In this document: in pieces, positions 1 to 9,900 of the stretch
How positions within the stretch are numbered: the first letter of the stretch is position 1
Layout of the letters: each line of letters begins with the position of its first letter
Source: DASZMX01 sp035551475
Lineage (GTDB): Bacteria > Verrucomicrobiota > Verrucomicrobiia > Limisphaerales > Palsa-1400
Assembly (NCBI GenBank): GCA_035551475.1
Contig: DASZMX010000031.1
Location: 1-35,148, forward strand
Direction of reading: 5' to 3'
DNA length: 35,148 nt
The notes under the pieces: model-generated
What the model was told of the DNA's origin: nothing
Database searches by the model: none
What the model saw: the letters and a program-made list of their open reading frames with translations, nothing else
Made by a program: the position numbers and the translations under genes

Positions 1-90
1 GTTAGCAACCTACCCATTGATCGTTGTCACCCAAAGTCGACAACCAGCGCCGCCCTCGCCATCAACAATCTGCCGGTTGCCTCAAATCTG

Positions 91-128
91 AAAAAAAATG
101 CCGGCGCGCGAAAAAAGCGCCGGTTTTT
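91..128 (-). terminator. Intrinsic terminator after the ECF sigma operon
   Basis: The 7-bp arms CCGGCGC (101-107) and GCGCCGG (117-123) enclose a 9-nt loop. On the minus strand the hairpin is followed by eight T (complement of 91-98); on the plus strand it is followed by five T (124-128). It can therefore stop transcription from either side. It lies about 40 nt past the stop of the sigma gene, where the kinase-sigma transcript should end. In bases 1-90 a plus-strand frame closes with TGA at 88-90, possibly the tail of a gene outside the window, but nothing in it is recognisable. Confidence 0.8.
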
Positions 129-165
129 CAACAGCCTGTTAGGATGCAATCAGGACCAAGACTCG

Positions 166-759
166 TCAGGGATTATTGATTTCGTTAAAAATCCAGGAGC
201 GCGCAAAAGTCCAATAATTCTTGGCGGTGCGCACCGATATGCTCAGGACCTGCGCGATCTCCTCATAAGTCAGCCCAGCGAAATAGCGCAACTTGACCAC
301 TTCAGCTTGCAAAGGATATTCGTGGGCGAATTTATCCAATACCTCATGCACGGCCAGAACTTGCTGGTCCGCCCCCGGCGCCGCCAAATCAAGGCCATCG
401 AGCTCCATCTTTTCACGTCCGCCGCCATGCCGAAGGGCAAGTTTGCGACGGGCGCGGTCGATCAGTATGCGGCGCATCGCCTCGGCGGCGGCTGAAAAGA
501 AATGAGCGCGATTTTCAAAGGTGGGATTTTTTTCGCCGGCCAATCGCAACCACGCTTCATGCACCAATTCCGTAGGCTGCAAAGTCTGGCCAGGAGTTTC
601 TCGCGCCATTTTGCTGGTTGCCAGCCGGCGCAACTCCTCATAGACAAGGTCGAGCAATTTGCCGGCGGCTTTCGGGTCGCCGGGCTCAACGGCGTTTCGC
701 AAAATGGTCGCGTCGCTCATGTCGGCGCTCGACGATGGCAGGGTTGATGACTCCATCAT
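166..759 (-). CDS. ECF-type RNA polymerase sigma factor (Sigma70_ECF family)
   Basis: A 197-residue sigma factor of the ECF group typical of Planctomycetes, Verrucomicrobia and Acidobacteria. Region 2 spans about residues 20-95, with LLDLVYEELRRLA, then LQPTELVHEAWLRLA and FFSAAAEAMRRILIDRARRK. Region 4 covers the last 60 residues, with the helix-turn-helix LTYEEIAQVLSISVRTAKNYW. The start at 759 is chosen because AAGGA lies 6 nt before this ATG; a TTG at 765 and an ATG at 756 are also in frame. The AAGGA directly follows the TGA of the upstream kinase gene, so the two genes are probably translationally coupled. In this family a partner kinase commonly modulates the sigma factor; that this kinase does so here is inference. 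No anti-sigma gene is seen. Confidence 0.9.
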   Translation of the reverse strand: MMESSTLPSSSADMSDATILRNAVEPGDPKAAGKLLDLVYEELRRLATSKMARETPGQTLQPTELVHEAWLRLAGEKNPTFENRAHFFSAAAEAMRRILIDRARRKLALRHGGGREKMELDGLDLAAPGADQQVLAVHEVLDKFAHEYPLQAEVVKLRYFAGLTYEEIAQVLSISVRTAKNYWTFARSWIFNEINNP

Positions 760-769
760 AGACAATCCT

Positions 770-3700
770 TCAGTTATTATTGACGCCGCTTTTTTTCTCA
801 GGCGCCGATCCTGGTTGGATCATCGCCGCCGCTTCATTGAGCGAAATCCGCGCGGCGAGCCACGACATCCAGGAACCGCCAATATCTTCACCTTCGTGCC
901 CGGCGGAAATGCGGGGCGCTAACCCGTCCCCTTTGCGCAAAGAGGCCCGCGCTTCCTCCACCTCGCCCAGTTTCCACTGCGCCATCGCCAGAATGGCGTT
1001 CGCATGGGCCAGGACGTGGGCCGGACAGTCTGAGGGCTTTTTGGCCCACTCCATTGCTTCAGCATAGCGCCCCTGGCGAAAACACGACATGGCCTTGGCG
1101 ACCTGGAACCAGGGCATTCCGGAAGCGTCGTTGGCTCCGAGGCTGACCGATGTCTCTGCGAGCTTGTCCACCTGGGTCAAATCCACTCCCGCATCTGGGA
1201 GGAAAAGACAATCCTTGGCCATTCGCTCGGCCGCGTAGGGATTTTTTGTGTCAGCAAATGTCGTTAGAATTTTCTGACAGAGCATTTTGTAGGCGGGCCG
1301 ATTTGTGGTGAACGCCAGGAGCTCGGCCAAGGTGTGGTAACGGTAGTGCTCGGTGGGTTGATACTCGACTACCAGGGCCGCGTCGGCTATGGCCTCCTGC
1401 CAGCGTCCCCGGCGCCCCAGGATCTCCGCCCGTTGCACCAGAAGATTAACGCTCGCTTTTTGGCGAACAAAGGCTGGAGTCAGCGTTTCATCAAGCGCCT
1501 GTTCCGCTTCACTTAATTTGCTCTGCGCCAAAAGGACTCGCACGAGATCTTCCAATCCCGTCACGGCCTGGGGACCGTCGTTGCCGATCATTTGGCGCCA
1601 TGAAGCCAGCGCCGCACGGTCCGCCATTTCCGCGTCACCCCATTTGCCCTCGCCTTCAAAAGTCCAGGACAGAGTGCGGAGGGTGTAAAGCGTGTCAGGA
1701 TTTTGGTCGCCCAGGACTTTGCGTTGAATCGAAAGGGCGGCGCCCAGGACCGCATCTGCCAAGGGTAGGTTGCCCTGCTGTTTCATGCGTTGGCCCAGCA
1801 AGAAGAGGGATTTGGCCACGGCTGGATGTTCATCGCCCAGAACCTTCCGCTTTAGCGCCAGGGAATTTTGCTCCAATCCTTCCGCCTCAGTTAATTTGCC
1901 ATTAAGCCCGGCTGCCCAGGCGACATCATCCAGTGACGACGCCACCAGCGGGTCGTCAGTCCCCAACACTTTTTCTCGAATCGCTAGGACCTCGCGCGCC
2001 ATCGCTTCGGATTCTTTCGGTTTCCCCTCATCCGCCAGCAGTATGCTTAGGTTGCGGAGCGAATCCGCCGCTTCCAGGCTGTCTTTGCCCAATAATTTCT
2101 GTCGAATTCCCAGGGCTTCACGCGTCAGGGCTTCAGACTCTGTAAAACGATGCTGCTGGCGGTACACGTAAGCCAAATTATTCAGTGACGCCGCCACCTT
2201 TAAATTCTCGGGGCCAAAAAGGTTACGCCGAATCTCGAGCGCCTCGCGGTTCGCGGATTCGGACTCGTGCAAATTTCCTTTACGCCGCAGTGTTTCAGCC
2301 AGCTCGTTCAGAGAGGCCGCTGTCTCCTCGCTTTCCGGCCCGGTTAATCGCCGATTGAGCAGCAAGGCGGCGCGAAGCATCTTTTCCGATTCATCAAACT
2401 CTCCCAACTTTTGATAAACCTGCCCGATGAGATTGCGCAATTCCGCCTCCACCACGGGTTGATTGGTTAAATCCCTGCCGACCGTCACGGCGGTTTTGTC
2501 CAGAATTTCCCGGACAATCGTCGTATCACGTCCGCGCGCCACGGATGGTCCGACTCCTCGCAGCATTTCCTCCAAGAAATCCGTGACCTGCTGGCTTTTG
2601 GCAACTTGGATTTGCGCTTCGCGCCGCGCCTGCCTCTCCTTGGCAAGGGATATCGAGACAAAACCCAAACTCACGATAAGCAAGAGCGCGATCACACCAA
2701 GGCCGGAAAACAAGAGCCGGTGGCGGAGAACGATCTTCTGGAATTTGTAAATCGTGCTGGGAGGTCGCGCTGAGATTGCTTCACCCGTCAAAAAATGCTG
2801 GATGTCGGCCGCCAACGCGTTGGCCGTGGCGTAACGGCGCGTGCGATCTTTTTCCAAGGATTTCATGACGATCCAATCCAAGTCTCCCTGAACGGCACGA
2901 ATCAATGAGGGCGATTCGGCATGCCGGCATTGCGCCACGACCGTCAAATCCGCGGCTGTCATGGTGCTCAAACGAGTGGAGGGTCGTGATGGCTCCTGCT
3001 CCTGAACGATGCGGCGGATTTCATCCAGGCCTGCCTTCAGAAACCTTTTCGCATCAAAAGGTGTCGAACCGGTGAGTAATTCATAAAGAAGCACCCCCAG
3101 GCTGTAAATGTCCGTGCGCGTATCAATATCGACGCTGGTCAATGCCGCTTGCTCGGGACTCATATAAGCCGGCGTTCCGATCAACATCTCAAAAGCGGTA
3201 AAAATTGTCTTGTCCGTCAATCGCTGGTTGGTGGTGGCCTTGGCGATTCCGAAATCAATCACCACCGGCAAGGCCGCGCCTTCGAGAGATTGAGTGACGA
3301 GAATGTTGGATGGCTTGATGTCCCGATGAATGATTCCCTTCTGATGCGCGTGTTGGACCGCCAGGCACACCTGCATGAAAAGGCTCAACCTCGCCTTTGT
3401 CGGCATGGAATGCTTATCACAGTATTCTGTGATTTTTATGCCCCGGACCAACTCCATTACAAAATACGGTCTCCCGGATTCCGTCGCTCCGGCATCGAAT
3501 ACTTTGGCGATGTTGGGATGATCCATCAACGCCAGCGCCTGGCGCTCGGCTTCAAAACGAGCGATCACGCTTTTGGTGTCCATTCCCAGCTTGATGATCT
3601 TCAGCGCGACCCTGCGATGAACCGGCTCCTCCTGTTCAGCCATGTAAACCACGCCACAACCGCCCTCACCGATCTGTTGCAAGATTCGATAACGGCCGAT

Positions 3701-3937
3701 TCGATCGCCTGGCTTTTCTCCGACCAGGGTTTTGGGGCGCGCCTCCGCCACCGCCTGATTTGGGAATTCCTCAAGAAAGTCTCCGGCGCGCTCATGGGCG
3801 AGCAAAAGCGCTTCCACCCGCTTTCGCAACGGCAGGTCGCCGCCACAGGCTTGCGCCAAATATTCTGCGCGTTCCGCTCCGGACAATTGCATCGCCTCCG
3901 TAAATACTTCGATATTGCGATTTGAAGTCTCGCTCAT
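770..3937 (-). CDS. Membrane Ser/Thr protein kinase with C-terminal TPR repeats
   Basis: A 1055-residue Hanks-type kinase. A leader of about 80 residues precedes the kinase domain (about 82-390). The domain has the glycine loop GEGGCGVV (90-97), Lys113 in ALKII, HRD at 204-206 in HRDIKPSN, a canonical DFG at 228-230 and the activation segment GTPAYMSPEQ. One hydrophobic segment (about 405-430) should anchor it in the inner membrane. The rest is a long array of TPR units of the type LNNLAYVYRQQHRFTESEAL, probably a sensor or scaffold outside the membrane. The order kinase then sigma factor, with 10 nt between them, suggests one signalling unit. Unlike the two smaller kinases in this window it keeps a normal DFG motif and belongs to a different subfamily. 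A 16-bp perfect palindrome lies about 95 nt upstream. Confidence 0.93.
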   Translation of the reverse strand: MSETSNRNIEVFTEAMQLSGAERAEYLAQACGGDLPLRKRVEALLLAHERAGDFLEEFPNQAVAEARPKTLVGEKPGDRIGRYRILQQIGEGGCGVVYMAEQEEPVHRRVALKIIKLGMDTKSVIARFEAERQALALMDHPNIAKVFDAGATESGRPYFVMELVRGIKITEYCDKHSMPTKARLSLFMQVCLAVQHAHQKGIIHRDIKPSNILVTQSLEGAALPVVIDFGIAKATTNQRLTDKTIFTAFEMLIGTPAYMSPEQAALTSVDIDTRTDIYSLGVLLYELLTGSTPFDAKRFLKAGLDEIRRIVQEQEPSRPSTRLSTMTAADLTVVAQCRHAESPSLIRAVQGDLDWIVMKSLEKDRTRRYATANALAADIQHFLTGEAISARPPSTIYKFQKIVLRHRLLFSGLGVIALLLIVSLGFVSISLAKERQARREAQIQVAKSQQVTDFLEEMLRGVGPSVARGRDTTIVREILDKTAVTVGRDLTNQPVVEAELRNLIGQVYQKLGEFDESEKMLRAALLLNRRLTGPESEETAASLNELAETLRRKGNLHESESANREALEIRRNLFGPENLKVAASLNNLAYVYRQQHRFTESEALTREALGIRQKLLGKDSLEAADSLRNLSILLADEGKPKESEAMAREVLAIREKVLGTDDPLVASSLDDVAWAAGLNGKLTEAEGLEQNSLALKRKVLGDEHPAVAKSLFLLGQRMKQQGNLPLADAVLGAALSIQRKVLGDQNPDTLYTLRTLSWTFEGEGKWGDAEMADRAALASWRQMIGNDGPQAVTGLEDLVRVLLAQSKLSEAEQALDETLTPAFVRQKASVNLLVQRAEILGRRGRWQEAIADAALVVEYQPTEHYRYHTLAELLAFTTNRPAYKMLCQKILTTFADTKNPYAAERMAKDCLFLPDAGVDLTQVDKLAETSVSLGANDASGMPWFQVAKAMSCFRQGRYAEAMEWAKKPSDCPAHVLAHANAILAMAQWKLGEVEEARASLRKGDGLAPRISAGHEGEDIGGSWMSWLAARISLNEAAAMIQPGSAPEKKSGVNNN

Positions 3938-4030
3938 TCTGCGTCGTTAAATTCAGGCTGTGAGGTTGCGAAAACCATCCGGGACCAATCGGCGCAAAAA
4001 TTCCTGCGCCTGGCCCGTTGGCAGAAAAAC

Positions 4031-4046
4031 GAATGCCTAGGCATTC
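4031..4046. promoter_or_regulatory. Perfect 16-bp palindrome upstream of the kinase-sigma operon
   Basis: GAATGCCTAGGCATTC reads identically on both strands and has no loop, so it looks like a site for a dimeric DNA-binding protein rather than a terminator. It lies between the stop of the hypothetical gene at 4048 and the kinase start at 3937. Operator function for the kinase-sigma operon is inference. Confidence 0.4.
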
Positions 4047-4047
4047 C

Positions 4048-4776
4048 TTAACCCAATGCGGGATTTAAGCAGAAAAAGTGCAAACTTAAGATATTTAAAT
4101 TTTGCACGCCGGAAGCCGCCTCGTGCAGTAGCACGGTTTCCACCCGTTCCATAACAGCCAAGCGGGCCAAGCGGGCTGGGTCAATCTGCTCCGAGCTCAA
4201 CAGTTGGGCCGCGGCGCGAATATAAGCCGAATTGTAGGGATGGTTTCCAAGGCACAACGCCACACTAACTTCCTCGTCGCTGAGCAAATGGTTGTCGCCC
4301 GGCAAGCTCGCGGCAAACTCCCGGCGGTAATGAGTTGCTCCACGCTCGACGGCGCATTTTAGCAGCCACTCGCCCACGCAATCCTCCGCGCAACCGCTGA
4401 TCTTCACAGCTTTGTGCACAAGCGGAGACACATGAGCAACCGCGCCTATTCTGCTGCCCAACGTGGCAGGGTGTTCGGTTTCGACCATAACGAAGCACAG
4501 TCTCGGACCGGGACCCTTGTAAACTGCGTGGCGGTCCGACGCACTCTGCAATAGCGTCCCAGGGATGGCCGAATCTGGTAAAATCCTGCGATGTTCTTCC
4601 GTAAACGTGGGACGGTCATTACATTCGCAGATGCGCGAGGGGTCCTTTCGGAATTGCTCGCGGATGTCGGCGAGGAATTCTGGAACGGGAAACTTGCAGC
4701 CGTCTCCCGTGTGTCGTTCAAATCCATTCTTGGCGGCATGGGCAGCTTCGATGATTTGATTGTGTGCCCGCTGCAA
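4048..4776 (-). CDS. Hypothetical protein, no clear family
   Basis: An open frame of 242 codons that I do not recognise. The C-terminal half reads like a folded, helical protein (for example SVALCLGNHPYNSAYIRAAA and ARLAVMERVETVLLHEAA). No signal peptide, membrane segment or catalytic motif is evident. Several cysteines (ICEC, SGCAEDCVGEWLLKC) are scattered but form no clean metal site. The only usable start in the first hundred codons is TTG at 4776, 20 codons after GEH-type codons that follow an in-frame TAG; no ATG appears until MVETEH. This could be a rare-start gene, or a gene that has lost its true 5' end. It ends next to the 16-bp palindrome and precedes the kinase operon on the same strand. 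Confidence 0.45.
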   Translation of the reverse strand: MQRAHNQIIEAAHAAKNGFERHTGDGCKFPVPEFLADIREQFRKDPSRICECNDRPTFTEEHRRILPDSAIPGTLLQSASDRHAVYKGPGPRLCFVMVETEHPATLGSRIGAVAHVSPLVHKAVKISGCAEDCVGEWLLKCAVERGATHYRREFAASLPGDNHLLSDEEVSVALCLGNHPYNSAYIRAAAQLLSSEQIDPARLARLAVMERVETVLLHEAASGVQNLNILSLHFFCLNPALG

Positions 4777-4920
4777 GAACGCGCAGACGTGCTCCTATCG
4801 GTGGCGATTGGAAAATGCTAAGTTTGGGCCAACATCAGACAATTTGCGCTTGAAAATGTCATAATGCGTGGTTGGACAAAGAATGAGCCCTTCCGAAAAA
4901 AGTAACTTTTGATGAAAGGA

Positions 4921-4996
4921 TGGTGGAGCCGAGGGGAGTCGAACCCCTGACCTTCTCATTGCGAACGAGACGCTCTACCAACTGAGCTACGACCCC
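4921..4996 (-). tRNA. tRNA-Ala, anticodon CGC
   Basis: On the minus strand this 76-nt segment folds as a full cloverleaf. The acceptor GGGGTCG pairs with CGGCTCC and includes the G3:U70 pair that marks alanine tRNAs. The D arm is GCTC...GAGC. The anticodon stem TCTCG/TGAGA carries the loop TTCGCAA, giving anticodon CGC (codon GCG). The T arm is AGGGG-TTCGACT-CCCCT, and the 3' CCA is encoded. It separates the first kinase-sigma operon from the duplicated kinase modules and marks a possible integration point, but I see no attachment repeat next to it. Confidence 0.96.
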
Positions 4997-5167
4997 ATCC
5001 AATTGATGCGCCCAACCGTTTCGAGCGCAGCCGCAAAGTATGAAAAGGGCATCCCAGATGGCAAGCAGATTTTCTGGGGTTTTGGCAATTTTAGGGGCAA
5101 ATCGGGTTAATTCCCTGTCCCATTTTGGCGTTGAATTGGCGGCGTCCGGGGCTAATCTGGCGGGGCG

Positions 5168-6868
5168 ATGCTCGATCCGGCGTTACTTTCACAAATCGGG
5201 CAGATCGTTCCTGATTACGAATTGTTGCGGCGGATCGGCGGCGGATCGTACGGGGAGGTCTTTCTGGCGCGAAGCAAGGCCACGGGCATTCTGCGCGCGG
5301 CCAAAATCGTCTGGCGCCACTCCTTCGAGGACGAGCGGCCTTTTCAACGGGAATTTGAGGGCATTCAGCGATTCGAACGCGTCGCACGAGAGCATCCGAG
5401 TCAATTATCGCTTTTCCACATCGGACGCAACGACGCTGAAGGCTGTTTCTATTATGTCATGGAATTGGCGGACGATGCGCAGGACCGGCGTGAGGCCGAA
5501 TTCTACACGCCGCGCACTTTGCGCGCCGAGTTGGCGCAGGGACGTCTAAGCGCGGCGCAGGCGCTCGAAATCGGGTTGATCCTGGCCGAGGCGCTCGGCC
5601 ACCTGCATAAGAACGGATTGATCCATCGTGACGTCAAACCTTCGAATGTGATTTTCGTGAATGGCCGGCCGAAGTTGGCGGACATCGGCCTGGTGACGGA
5701 AACCAGCGACACGCTGTCGGTCGTCGGCACAGAAGGATATCTTGCGCCGGAAGGGCCGGGGACGCCGCAGGCGGACATCTTCGCCCTGGGCAAGCTGCTT
5801 TACGAAGCCGCCACGGGTCTGGATCGGCGCGAGTTCCCCAAACTGCCGGAAGACCTTCGGTCGTGGCCCGATGCCAAACAGGTTTTCGAACTTAATGAAG
5901 TTGTGCTGAAAGCCTGCGCCCGTGAGGCCAGCCAACGCTACCCAACTTGCGAGGAGTTGCGCGCCGATTTGGCGCTGTTGCAGCAGGGCAAGTCTGTCAA
6001 ACAAAGGCGGACGAGGCACGTTCGACTGACGATGCTGAAAAAAACCGCGGTCGTCCTGACGGTGGCGGCGGCGCTGGCCGCTGGCGCGACGTTTTTCTGG
6101 CGGCAATCCCAGGCGATGGGACCGCTCAAGTTGGACTCGGCGCAATATCACGCGGCCAATTCAATGGCCAAATTTAATGCCTGGAAATTCGAGGAGGCCA
6201 TCAAGGAAGCGGCGCTGGCCATCCAGCTTGACCCGGGATTTTTGCGGGCGCACGGCTACTATGGCTGGTATTTGGAATTGGCGCGCGGGGACGTTGCCGC
6301 CGCGCAGCGTGAATACAAGATTGCCGAGAGGATCAATGCCAATGATTCGGTGATCCAAATGGTCATGTCCGAGCCTCTCATCATGGCACACAAGTTTGAC
6401 CTCGCGATTAAACAGTTAAGCAAAGCCGCACGCCTGGATCCGCGCTCGGCAGAAATCCACGAACGTCTCTCCGAGGCGTACGAGTCCGACCAGCAATACG
6501 GCAACGCCATTGACGAGCATGTCACGGCTGCGCTCCTGAACAACAACGACCCGAAATTTCTCAAGGAGTGGCAACAGAAAATGCATTTGGCCCTCCGGGA
6601 AAATGGGCCGCGCGGTTTGTGGCAAGCCGAGTTGGAGTGGCAGAAGCAGCGCTCATATGTTGATCCTTATCAGATGGCCGCCCTCGAGGCGCGCCTGGGG
6701 AACACGAATGAGGTGTTTTCCCTCTTGAACCAGGCGCACAAGGAGCACAATCGTCAAATGATTAATCTTTTGGTTGATGATCATTGGAGCGGATACCGGG
6801 AAGATCCGCGCTTTAAAGCGTTATTGGATGCAATTGGCATTCGCCCGCTCTCCGCCGGCATCAAATAA
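5168..6868 (+). CDS. Ser/Thr protein kinase with membrane segment and TPR tail (paralogue 1)
   Basis: A 566-residue kinase. The N-terminal domain (about 18-275) has glycine loop GGGSYGEV (24-31), Lys46 in AAKIVW, HRDVKPSN with Asp155 and Asn160, and the activation segment GTEGYLAPEGPG. The metal-binding motif is DIG (172-174) instead of DFG, with the Asp kept, so activity is still likely. A membrane segment follows at about 291-311, then TPR-like helices to the end (KFEEAIKEAALAIQLDPGF). It is a close paralogue of the kinase at 10881-12824, but about 80 residues after the membrane segment are missing here. It converges on the secreted GloVer/FG-GAP gene 40 nt downstream. Unlike its paralogue it has no sigma gene directly upstream. 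Confidence 0.9.
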   Translation: MLDPALLSQIGQIVPDYELLRRIGGGSYGEVFLARSKATGILRAAKIVWRHSFEDERPFQREFEGIQRFERVAREHPSQLSLFHIGRNDAEGCFYYVMELADDAQDRREAEFYTPRTLRAELAQGRLSAAQALEIGLILAEALGHLHKNGLIHRDVKPSNVIFVNGRPKLADIGLVTETSDTLSVVGTEGYLAPEGPGTPQADIFALGKLLYEAATGLDRREFPKLPEDLRSWPDAKQVFELNEVVLKACAREASQRYPTCEELRADLALLQQGKSVKQRRTRHVRLTMLKKTAVVLTVAAALAAGATFFWRQSQAMGPLKLDSAQYHAANSMAKFNAWKFEEAIKEAALAIQLDPGFLRAHGYYGWYLELARGDVAAAQREYKIAERINANDSVIQMVMSEPLIMAHKFDLAIKQLSKAARLDPRSAEIHERLSEAYESDQQYGNAIDEHVTAALLNNNDPKFLKEWQQKMHLALRENGPRGLWQAELEWQKQRSYVDPYQMAALEARLGNTNEVFSLLNQAHKEHNRQMINLLVDDHWSGYREDPRFKALLDAIGIRPLSAGIK

Positions 6869-6908
6869 ATCTTCACCGGCGCCGCGGCCCCGTTGACGAA
6901 TCTTCAGC

Positions 6909-9900
6909 CTACTGGGAAACGGCGCGGAAAAAAACCTGCCCGGACGCGGGAGGACCCAAGTCAACAATTGGGGAGATGCCATTGAGATTGGTGATGGTCA
7001 CGGCGCTGGCGAAGGACCAAGCGCGCAAGTCGGATGACGATTCAATTTCGTAATGAAAGCCGCGACCGCCCTTCAATGAAAACTGGGGCGCGCCATTGGA
7101 TAAGGCCGCCATAAGGCGCGGCGGCTCAGTAATAGTCAGGCTTTGTTTCGTGGCCACATTGTGAAATTCCTGCACGGCGCCGGACGGCCATTCGATGCGC
7201 AAGGTGTCCACGTTTGTCGCGTCACCCAAGCCGAAATGGGCATCCAAAGGGCCGGCGGAAAAACCATCGCCGGTGTTGATTTCGCGCAGTTGCCAGAAGG
7301 TTTTGCCGCCGATGGCGGCATGGGCGCGCACTTTGGCGCCGATGGCCGAGCGGTTGGAAACTGTGCCCACCAATTTTACGCGCAGCCAGGCGTTGCTGTT
7401 GCCATTATTATGACAGAACAAGTTGTGGGCGGGCTGCGCATCGGCGCCGCCGGCGACGAAGATGTCGAGAAAGCCATCATTATCATAATCGTCGCAGGCG
7501 ATTCCGACAGCCGGCCCAATCTCATTCACCAGGCTGCCTGTCGTGATGCGGGTAAATGTGCCGTCGCCGTTATTATGGTAAAGGTGGACGATGCCAGCCA
7601 TATCGAGGTCGGTGGCCAACAGATCGAGATAACCATCATTGTCATAGTCCAGCCAGAGGCATTGCGCGAAGACCCCCTCGTCGCTGGCGATGCTTCCCAC
7701 CTCGGCGCTGCTCATTCTCGAAAACGTTCCGTCACCGTTGTTGCGGTAAAAAGCGTTGCTTTCCGGCTCCTCCCAGCCATTCGCCACGAACAGGTCTGGG
7801 TAACCGTCGTTATTGCAATCACCCCAAGAGCAGCCAACGGAGGCTTGAGCGTCGGTTACGATGCTGCCTTGCGTAATACTGGTGAAGCCGCCGTTTTTTT
7901 GATTTTGGTAGAGATAATTAGGCTGGTCCGAAGTTAGGTTGATATCGGTGGTCACGGGAACGAACAGATCCGGCAGGCCATCATTGTCATAATCGCACCA
8001 GGCCGCGTTATAGCTGTTGAAGTTATTATTAAGACTGTCCAACGCCGGGTTGGCGATCTGCCTGAAGGTGGCGTCTCCGTTATTGCGAAAGAACCAATCG
8101 GGGCCGTAGCGCGCGACGTAAACATCCACAAAACCGTCGCGATCATAGTCGGCCCAGACGGGCCCCTCCGAACCGCCGGCGGCAGAGGCCACAATAGGTC
8201 CGGAGTTGCCTGCCGTCATTTTCGTAAACGTTCCATCGCCATTGTTGTTGAAAAGTTCGTTCTGCGCGGCAAAGCCGTTATCGTCCGTGCTGGTGACGAA
8301 CGCGTCGAGGTTGCCGTCGTTGTCATAATCCACCCAGGAACAACCGCGCCAATCTCCATTTTCGGACGTGACCGTGGAATTAACGGCGGTAAAGGTTCCA
8401 TTTCGGTTATTATGAAACAGGAGATTTTTCTGGGTGACGCCGTTGGACGGATTAAAAGCGCTGGTCACCAGGAGGTCCACGTAACCATCGTTGTCATAGT
8501 CTCCCCACGCGGCGGCGGTGGCGGTTCCTATGTTAGCCACCAAAGGGCCGGTGGTAATCCGGGTAAAGGTGGGATCAACCTGCAAATTCGCCATTCGGCT
8601 GGTAACCGCCAGTGAGCTATTGGTTACAACGACGCTGTAGGAGCCCGCATTGGTTAGTTGGACATTTGTCACCATTAAAGTGGCATTGGTGGCATTCACG
8701 AGAGGCACACCATTAAAGCTCCACTGATACGAGAGCGGGGCCGCGCCGAGCGCGAGGACACGGAAGGGAATATTGGCGCCGAGGCTGGCCGATTGGTCAT
8801 CCGGCTGTTGCGGCAGGCTCAAGGGACTCGAGACGTCAAATCGAAAAACGACTCCTCCGGCATCGCTGCCGCCGCGGGTTGTGGCGCCGTAATAAAGCCC
8901 GTCGCTTCCCAGCGTCAGCCCGGCATAGGGCCAGCCGCCGTTGACGCCATTGAAGGCCAGGACCGTCGTCAGTGTTCCGCTCGGGGTGACGCGAAAGGCC
9001 GTCCCGAACCCATTGCCATTGCCCGTGGTGAGGTCACCACCCCAGACCGTCGTGCCATAAAAATTGCCGTCGATTCCCTGGATCAGGGCTCCAGCGGGAT
9101 GTCCGCCGTTGCCGGCGTTGAAGGAGACGAGTTTTGTCAGAACGCCGCCCGGTGTAAGTTTGAAGACCGACCCAAAGCCGCTGCCGCCATTTAACGAGAG
9201 GTCGCCGCCCCAATAAGTTGTGCCATAGAAATTACCATCCGCGCCTTGAACCAAACTCCCGTAGGGATGTCCGCCGTTGGCGCCGGAGAATGAGACAACG
9301 GTGGCCATCACGCCGGCCGGTGTCATGAGGAACACCGTTCCCAGACCCGAGGCGCCGCCTTGCGCAGTGGTCCCGTAAAAATTGCCATCCGCCCCAAGAA
9401 TTAATCCCGCGTACGGGTTGGCGCCGTTGGCGTGGTTGAAGGCGACGAGCCTGGTCAAAACACCGGCGGGCGTGACGCGGAAAATGGCGCCGTAGCCCGA
9501 GCCGCCATTGAAGGTCGTGCCATAAAAGTTCCCATCGGATCCCCGCGCCACTCCCGCTTCTGGCAACGCCCCGTTGACGTTGTTAAAGGAAGCCAGGCTC
9601 GTCAAGACGCCGTTTGTGGACATTTTAAAGACGGTTCCAAGATTATTGGAGCCCCCCGTGGAAGTCGTTCCATAAAAGTCGCCGTCCGGCCCCTGCGTCA
9701 ACGCGGAATAAGGACCCGCGCCATTGGCGCCGTTAAATGAAACCAGGGATGTGAACCCACCGGCGGGAGTGATTTTAAACACCGTGCCGAGATCGGCGCT
9801 GCCGCCGCGGTAGGTGACGCCGTAGAGATTGCCATCGCTTCCCAGCGCTAGAGCCCCGTCCGGCTCTTGCACGCCGGGAAAGCTATGCATGACATCACCG

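Noticed and set aside
3149..3925. Plus-strand frame of 258 codons opposite the large kinase
   Set aside because: Lies entirely over the conserved kinase domain coded on the other strand; no independent protein features.
3922..3952. GCGTCGTTAAAT near the kinase start resembles the -10 box of the ECF promoters
   Set aside because: It points away from the kinase gene, lies partly inside its coding region, and the best -35 match (TTGAAG) is only 4 of 6 with a 14-nt spacer. Probably chance.
5107..5136. TGGCGTTGAA before the kinase at 5168 resembles the -10 box of the promoter at 15734
   Set aside because: At the correct spacing the -35 position reads TTAATT, which does not match TGTAAG.
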